DNA of 64,000 nt from Streptomyces goshikiensis (lineage in GTDB: Bacteria > Actinomycetota > Actinomycetes > Streptomycetales > Streptomycetaceae): NCBI RefSeq assembly GCF_014650555.1, contig NZ_BMVE01000007.1, forward strand, positions 310,001-374,000. Direction: 5' to 3'. The notes under the pieces were generated by a model. That model saw only the letters and a list, made by a program, of their open reading frames with translations, made no database searches and had not been told where the DNA came from. This document shows positions 25,672 to 64,000 of the stretch, piece after piece (the first letter of the stretch is position 1; every line of letters starts with the position of its first letter). The position numbers and the translations under genes are program-made.

Positions 25672-26959
25672 CGGCCGACCCCCGCGCCACCGGGCCCAAC
25701 GGCACCGTCACCTCGATGACCGTGCCCGCACCCGGGGTGCTGCTGATCTGTGCCATGCCGCCGATCTCCTCCACCCGGGCCCGCATGCCGCGCAACCCGA
25801 AACCGTTCCGCTCGCCGTCCGCCCCGCGCTCCCGCGCGTCCGCAGGCTCCGGGCCCCGCCCGTCGTCCTGCGCACGGAAACCGGCGCCGTCGTCGCGGAC
25901 CACCAGCCGTACCGTGTCCGGCGCGAACGCCACCAGCACCTCCACCCTACGGGCGTCCCGCGCGTGCTTGCGCACGTTGGCGAACGCCTCCTGCGCCGAA
26001 CGCAGCAGCACCACGCTGACCGCCATCGGCAGCGACCGCTCCTCGCCGCGGGCCGAGCACCGCACCGTCAGCCCCGTCTCCTCCCGCAGCAGATCGGCCT
26101 GGCGCCGTACGGCCTGCACCACCGAGCTCTCCCGCAACGGCGGCGGGGTCAGCGCGGAGACGAACCCGCGGGCCTCGGCCAGGCTGTCCTGCGCGACCCG
26201 GCCCGCCAGCCCGAGCCGGGACCGCGCCCGCTCCGGATTGCCCTCCACCTCCGACTCGGCCGCCTGCACCAGGCTGATGATGCTCGTCAGGCTCTGCGCC
26301 AGGGTGTCGTGGATCTCCCGGGCCAGCCGCTCCCGCTCGGCGGAGATGCCGGCCTGGTGGGACAACCGGGCCTCGCGCTCCCGGCTGCGCCGCAACTCGT
26401 TGATCAGTTCGCCCCGGTCGTTGCTCTGCCGCACCACCCGGGTGATCCACAGGCCCAGCAGCACCGACAGGGCGATGCCCAGCAGCGATATGGGCAGCAC
26501 CGAAAGGATGTGGGGATCGAACTCCCCGCCCCGCAGCCACACCACCGTCACCGGCCACAGGTTGGCCAGTACCACCAGCACGATCGCCGGCGGCACCGAC
26601 AGGCTCATCATGAGCATGGGCACCACCGCGAACAGCGCGAAGGAACCCGCGAGATCGAGCATGCTGGCGGAGCCGAACAGCAGGAGCAGCCCGGCGGAGA
26701 ACACGATGCTCCGCCGCCCCTCCGTCCGGTGGACCATCAGCCTCCGGCCGAGCCCCGCGTACCAGGGCACGATCAGCGTCAGCGCACCGATCGCGAGGGC
26801 CCGGTGGGCCTGGCTCTCGGCCGAGGTGAACAGCAGGATGAGGGTGACGAAGTACGAGGCGGCGAAATAGCCGTCCCACAGGCCGAACCAGCGGCTTCCC
26901 GAGTCCGGACCGTAGTTCGCGGCCGTCCGCGGGACCTCCGCCTGAGAATCTATGTGCAC
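25664..26959 (-). CDS. Membrane histidine kinase (HisKA_3 type)
   Basis: A 431-residue sensor kinase. Residues about 30-175 form five or six membrane helices with almost no external domain, a pattern typical of LiaS/DesK-like intramembrane sensors. A short coiled linker (NDRGELINELRRSRERE) leads to the HisKA_3 helix ERLAREIHDTLAQSL with His217. The ATPase domain shows EAFANVRKHA (N box), VRDDGAGF (G1) and NGFGLRGMRARVEE (G2). The GTG at 26959 follows AGGA at eight-base spacing; the upstream start at 27019 is less likely. The direct repeat CGATCGGT occurs at 26996-27003 and 27020-27027, in the gap before the divergent membrane gene, and could be a regulator site. Confidence 0.9.
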   Translation of the reverse strand: MHIDSQAEVPRTAANYGPDSGSRWFGLWDGYFAASYFVTLILLFTSAESQAHRALAIGALTLIVPWYAGLGRRLMVHRTEGRRSIVFSAGLLLLFGSASMLDLAGSFALFAVVPMLMMSLSVPPAIVLVVLANLWPVTVVWLRGGEFDPHILSVLPISLLGIALSVLLGLWITRVVRQSNDRGELINELRRSREREARLSHQAGISAERERLAREIHDTLAQSLTSIISLVQAAESEVEGNPERARSRLGLAGRVAQDSLAEARGFVSALTPPPLRESSVVQAVRRQADLLREETGLTVRCSARGEERSLPMAVSVVLLRSAQEAFANVRKHARDARRVEVLVAFAPDTVRLVVRDDGAGFRAQDDGRGPEPADARERGADGERNGFGLRGMRARVEEIGGMAQISSTPGAGTVIEVTVPLGPVARGSAGE

Positions 26960-27124
26960 GGCACAAGTCCTACCACGAGGTCCGCCGGTGTCCGTCGATC
27001 GGTTGACAGCCGGTCCCACCGATCGGTCGTCCCCCGGACCCGGCCGCCCCGCCTACGTTGGAACCAGCGGAAGGAACCGCGACAAGGGATTCCGAGGGAA
27101 AGCGGAAAGGACGGGTCAGGTCAC

Positions 27125-27658
27125 GTGGGTCAGTTCACTACGGCGCTCATCACCTGCGGATCGATCCTGGCCGTCATCCTCGCGACCGACTCCGGCAACC
27201 GGCGCATCACCGCGACGAGGATCGCCGGCCCCACACTGGTGGCTGTCCTCGTCGCCGCCGCTTGCGTACACTCCTTCCCGACAGCGGGCAACGACACGTC
27301 GCTGCACCTCGCCAGCATCGGCATGGGCGCCATCTGCGGTCTCGGCGCGACCTCCCTGCTTACCGCCCACCGCGACAGCGCGGGAGACATCCGCAGCACC
27401 GGCGGACCGGGCCACGCTGCGGTCTGGACCCTCCTCTCCACCGTCCAGATCCTCTTCGCGTACGGCTGCGAGCACTGGTTCGACGCCTCCGTGACCCGCT
27501 TCACCACCGACTACCAACTCAGCGGCAGCGAGGTCCTCGTGAGCTCCCTCGCCCTGATGTCGCTGTCGATGGTGACGGCCCGGGCCGCCGTCCTGCTGTC
27601 CCGGCTGCGCACCGTACGCACCGCGACGGCACCGGTCGCCGACCGGGGAGCGAACTGA
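27125..27658 (+). CDS. Small integral membrane protein, function unknown
   Basis: A 177-residue protein with four hydrophobic segments, near residues 5-22, 33-50, 58-78 and about 100-120, plus a final helix near 138-160. It includes HLASIGMGAICGLGATSLL and AYGCEHWFDASVTRF. I do not recognise the family. The GTG at 27125 has AGGT five bases upstream and AAAGGA further up. It is divergent from the sensor kinase and is followed six bases later by the first bPH2 gene, so it probably leads a three-gene operon. Confidence 0.68.
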   Translation: MGQFTTALITCGSILAVILATDSGNRRITATRIAGPTLVAVLVAAACVHSFPTAGNDTSLHLASIGMGAICGLGATSLLTAHRDSAGDIRSTGGPGHAAVWTLLSTVQILFAYGCEHWFDASVTRFTTDYQLSGSEVLVSSLALMSLSMVTARAAVLLSRLRTVRTATAPVADRGAN

Positions 27659-27663
27659 AAGCA

Positions 27664-28221
27664 ATGCGGTACGAGTCGACCGGCGACGAATCAGAATCCT
27701 TCAGGAACCAGGGTGAGGCAGTGCTAGACAACCAAGAACTGAGGCTCCGTCCGCCTCGCAACCGGGTCGAGAGCCGTGCGATCGGGTGGTGGACCCTCCA
27801 GTCCTCCCTGTTCGCGCTGCCGCTCCCGCTCGTGTTCGGCGTGCTGTACCTCACCATCGGACCGGCCCGGTTCGTCTTCGGACCGCTCTTCCTCGCCGCC
27901 CTCGTCCCCGGCCTCCTCTACATGGGCGTCATGCCCATATGGCGCTACCGGGTGCACCGCTGGGAGATGACCGACGAAGCCGTCTACGCCGCCTCGGGAT
28001 GGCTCTGGCAGCGCTGGCGGGTCGTCCCCCTGTCCCGCGTCCAGACCGTCGACATGCTCCGCGGCCCGCTCCAGCAGATGTTCCGGCTGTCCGGCATCAC
28101 CGTCACCAGCGCCTCCTCCTCCGGCGCCGTGAAGATCAAGGGACTGGACCACGGGACCGCCACCGAACTCGTGGAGCAGCTCACCAGGTCCACCCAGGCC
28201 GTACCGGGAGACGCCACGTGA
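27664..28221 (+). CDS. bPH2-domain membrane protein (YdbS-like)
   Basis: Up to 185 residues with two adjacent membrane helices near 40-90, then a bacterial PH-like domain: YRVHRWEMTDEAVYAASGWL, VVPLSRVQTVDMLRGPLQQM and LSGITVTSASSSGAVKIKG. This is the YdbS/YdbT arrangement (PF03703). ATG 27664 follows the upstream stop by six bases; GTG 27721, with AGGG upstream, is an equally plausible start. Its TGA overlaps the GTG of the next gene. In Bacillus subtilis the ydbST pair gives resistance to antimicrobial compounds, so an envelope-protection role is a reasonable inference next to a polyketide cluster. Confidence 0.8.
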   Translation: MRYESTGDESESFRNQGEAVLDNQELRLRPPRNRVESRAIGWWTLQSSLFALPLPLVFGVLYLTIGPARFVFGPLFLAALVPGLLYMGVMPIWRYRVHRWEMTDEAVYAASGWLWQRWRVVPLSRVQTVDMLRGPLQQMFRLSGITVTSASSSGAVKIKGLDHGTATELVEQLTRSTQAVPGDAT

Positions 28222-29768
28222 CACCGGACACCGCGGTACGAGAGGCGGAGCACGCCCAGGACGACCCGTGGGGGCGGCTCAACCCGCGCCTGTTCCTCGT
28301 CAACCTGAGCGTGGTGGCCACACCGCTGGTCACCTTCGGAGCCACCACCGTCCTCACCGGCGGCGAGGTCAACCTCCAGGTCCTGATCACGTGCGCCACG
28401 TTCCTCATCACCTGCCTCGTCATCTCCGGCATCAGCCTGATGCGCCTCATCACCACCCGGTACCGCATCACCGAAGACCGGGTGGAACTCCACAAGGGAT
28501 GGCTCTTCCGCAGCCAGCGCTCCGTACCCGTCGACCGCATCCGCAGCGTCGACCTGACCGCCAACCCCCTCCACCGGATCTTCGGCCTCACCTCCCTGAA
28601 GGTCTCCACCGGCGACCAGGCCTCCTCCGGCGGCGGCCTGTCCCTGGACGGCCTCAGCAACCGCGACGCCGACGCGCTGCGCAGCCGGCTCAGCGAACTC
28701 CGCCACGCCCGCCAGGGGCTGCGGACCGCCGACGGCGACACCGACACCACCATCGCCGAACTCGACTGGGCGTGGCTGCGGTACGCACCCCTGACCCTGT
28801 GGGGCGTCGGCGGCGTCTTCATCGCCGTCGGCAGCGTCTACCGCACCCTGCACGAGATGAAGATCGACCCCCTCGAACTCGGCATCGTCAAGGACCTGGA
28901 GGACCGCTTCGGCTCCGTACCGCTCTGGTACGGCATCCTCGTGGCCCTCCTCGTCATCGTCCTGATCGGCGTCGCCGGCTCCACGGCCACCTTCATCGAA
29001 GGCTGGGGCGGCTACCGCCTCGACCGCCCCGAGACGGGCATGCTCCGCGTCCGCCGCGGCCTGCTCATCACCCGCTCCGTCAGCATCGAGGAACAGCGGC
29101 TGCGCGGCGTCGAGGTGGCCGAGCCGCTGCTGCTGCGCTGGGCCGGAGGCGCCCGCGTCAAGGCCGTCGCCAGCGGCCTCGGCGACGAGGACGAGAACAG
29201 CAGCCGCAGCCGGCTCACCCCGCCCGTACCCCTGGCCCTGGCCCGCCGGATCGCCGCCGACGTCCTCGGCGCAGAGGTGTCCCCGACCGACGAGGCGGAC
29301 CTCGCACCGCACCCCCGCGCCGCCCTGCGGCGCAGGATCAACCGCGCCCTGCGCTGGGTCGTCCTGATCGCCGCACCGTTCGTCGGCCTCGGCCTGTGGC
29401 TCACACCGGCCCTCGTGCACACCGGCTGGATCACCGCCCTGGTGCTCCTGCCCGTCTGCCTGGCCTTCGCCCACGACGCCTACCGCAACCTCGGCCACGC
29501 CGTCCACGGCCCCTACCTCGTCACCCGCGCCGGCACCTTCACCCGCCGCACCGCCGCCGTCCAGCGCGACGGGATCATCGGCTGGTCCATCACCCGCTCC
29601 GTCTTCCAGCGCAAGGCCGGCCTGCTCACCCTCGGAGCCGCCACCGCCGCCGGAAGCGGCGTCTACAAGGTCCGCGACGTCTCGGTCTCCGAAGGCCTCG
29701 CCCTCGCCGAAGAGGCGGTACCCGGCCTGCTCGCCCCGTTCATCGAACGGCACCCCGCCCGCCGCTGA
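28218..29768 (+). CDS. Multi-bPH2-domain membrane protein (YdbT-like)
   Basis: A 516-residue protein with three bPH2 repeats and about six membrane helices. Repeat 1 is near residues 78-140 (TTRYRITEDRVELHKGWLF, VDRIRSVDLTANPLHRIFGL). Repeat 2 is near 265-330 (YRLDRPETGMLRVRRGLL, EEQRLRGVEV). Repeat 3 is near 428-495 (HGPYLVTRAGTFTRRTAAVQ, IIGWSITRSVFQRKAGL). Helix pairs precede each repeat. It is coupled to the preceding gene by a GTGA overlap and followed by a perfect terminator. It probably forms a membrane complex with the smaller bPH2 protein. Whether it serves self-resistance is inference. Confidence 0.85.
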   Translation: MTPDTAVREAEHAQDDPWGRLNPRLFLVNLSVVATPLVTFGATTVLTGGEVNLQVLITCATFLITCLVISGISLMRLITTRYRITEDRVELHKGWLFRSQRSVPVDRIRSVDLTANPLHRIFGLTSLKVSTGDQASSGGGLSLDGLSNRDADALRSRLSELRHARQGLRTADGDTDTTIAELDWAWLRYAPLTLWGVGGVFIAVGSVYRTLHEMKIDPLELGIVKDLEDRFGSVPLWYGILVALLVIVLIGVAGSTATFIEGWGGYRLDRPETGMLRVRRGLLITRSVSIEEQRLRGVEVAEPLLLRWAGGARVKAVASGLGDEDENSSRSRLTPPVPLALARRIAADVLGAEVSPTDEADLAPHPRAALRRRINRALRWVVLIAAPFVGLGLWLTPALVHTGWITALVLLPVCLAFAHDAYRNLGHAVHGPYLVTRAGTFTRRTAAVQRDGIIGWSITRSVFQRKAGLLTLGAATAAGSGVYKVRDVSVSEGLALAEEAVPGLLAPFIERHPARR

Positions 29769-29812
29769 CCCCCGACGGCCACCACCCCCGATAACCAACT
29801 GGCGCACCCCCG

Positions 29813-29854
29813 GGAGACGGAGGGGCGGTCCCCCCCGGCCGCCCCTCCGTCTCC
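29813..29854 (+). terminator. Perfect 16-bp hairpin terminator
   Basis: GGAGACGGAGGGGCGG at 29813-29828 pairs exactly with 29839-29854, with a 10-base C-rich loop. It lies 45 bases after the bPH2 operon stop and insulates the PKS promoter from upstream transcription. Confidence 0.88.
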
Positions 29855-30094
29855 ATGTCCGCCCGCTCCCGGACGGCGAATCCGGAATCGGCCGATGACA
29901 AAGACATTCGGAATTCTTGCAATCGCCCACACTCCGGGGGCATTATGATGCGGCGCGCCCACTGAATCACGACGCCTTTCACGGGGCCCCGCATAGGGGC
30001 CCGTAGGGGACCGTTAGGGGTTTCTGTGGAGCCCCTCCCGTGCCAGGGTCATCTCTGGTCTTAGGTTTCTCTGCACGGAGTGATGGAGCGCGCG
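29855..30094 (+). promoter_or_regulatory. PKS upstream control region with triple TAGGGG repeat
   Basis: This 240-base region has no gene. After a relatively AT-rich stretch (about 29880-29950), TAGGGG occurs at 29994-29999, 30004-30009 and 30015-30020, spaced 10 and 11 bases apart, close to one helical turn. A TAGGTT hexamer at 30062-30067 could be a -10 element with a poor -35, as expected for an activator-dependent promoter. GGAG at 30085-30088 is the ribosome-binding site for ATG 30095. The same hexamer is repeated upstream of the type II thioesterase. Confidence 0.55.

Positions 30095-64000
<33,906 letters not shown>

Overview
The window is very GC-rich, its codons mostly end in G or C, and the gene types are those of an actinomycete, almost certainly a Streptomyces or a close relative. 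It joins about 21 kb of metabolic, metal-handling and stress genes to the start of a large modular type I polyketide synthase (PKS) locus that runs off the right edge.

Positions 1-11.2 kb: the start of argC and an isochorismatase-like gene behind an iron box; an ArsB/NhaD-type transporter; an ECF sigma factor with a Met/His-rich membrane protein; an MFS transporter overlapping a GH88-like hydrolase; an acyl-CoA dehydrogenase divergent from an overlapping family III CoA-transferase and ANL acyl-CoA ligase. Positions 11.3-16.8 kb: a minus-strand metal block holding a zinc-type ABC transporter (aztC, aztB, aztA), a frameshifted PCu(A)C-type copper chaperone, a CopA-like P1B-ATPase and a small His-rich membrane protein. 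Positions 16.9-20.5 kb: a plus-strand run of small accessory genes (DUF4235, STAS-like, F420-dependent oxidoreductase, PfpI/DJ-1, zinc alcohol dehydrogenase). A 0.5-kb gap follows, with a DevR-like box and what looks like a promoter without a gene.

Positions 21-30 kb look like the regulatory edge of the PKS cluster: a type II thioesterase, a large LuxR-family (LAL) regulator, a NarL-type two-component pair, a small membrane protein and two bPH2-domain membrane proteins. Perfect hairpin terminators close the convergent ends.

Positions 30,095-64,000 are one uninterrupted plus-strand PKS frame of at least 11,302 codons. It starts with an acidic leader and a lone ACP that has no loading KS, AT or ligase, followed by seven extension modules: M1 KS-AT-KR-ACP, M2 KS-AT-KR-ACP, M3 KS-AT-DH-KR-ACP, M4 KS-AT-KR-ACP, M5 KS-AT-DH-KR-ACP, M6 KS-AT-KR-ACP, M7 KS-AT-KR-(ACP cut by the edge). 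All ATs carry malonyl-type motifs. KR1-KR6 are B-type and KR7 is A-type. A segment of about 9.9 kb, from the end of AT3 to the end of AT5, is tandemly duplicated, so the predicted chain contains a repeated CH=CH-CH(OH)-CH2 unit. TAGGGG direct repeats occur upstream of both the thioesterase and the PKS and are candidate sites for the cluster regulator. The starter unit must be supplied in trans; its source is not proven here.
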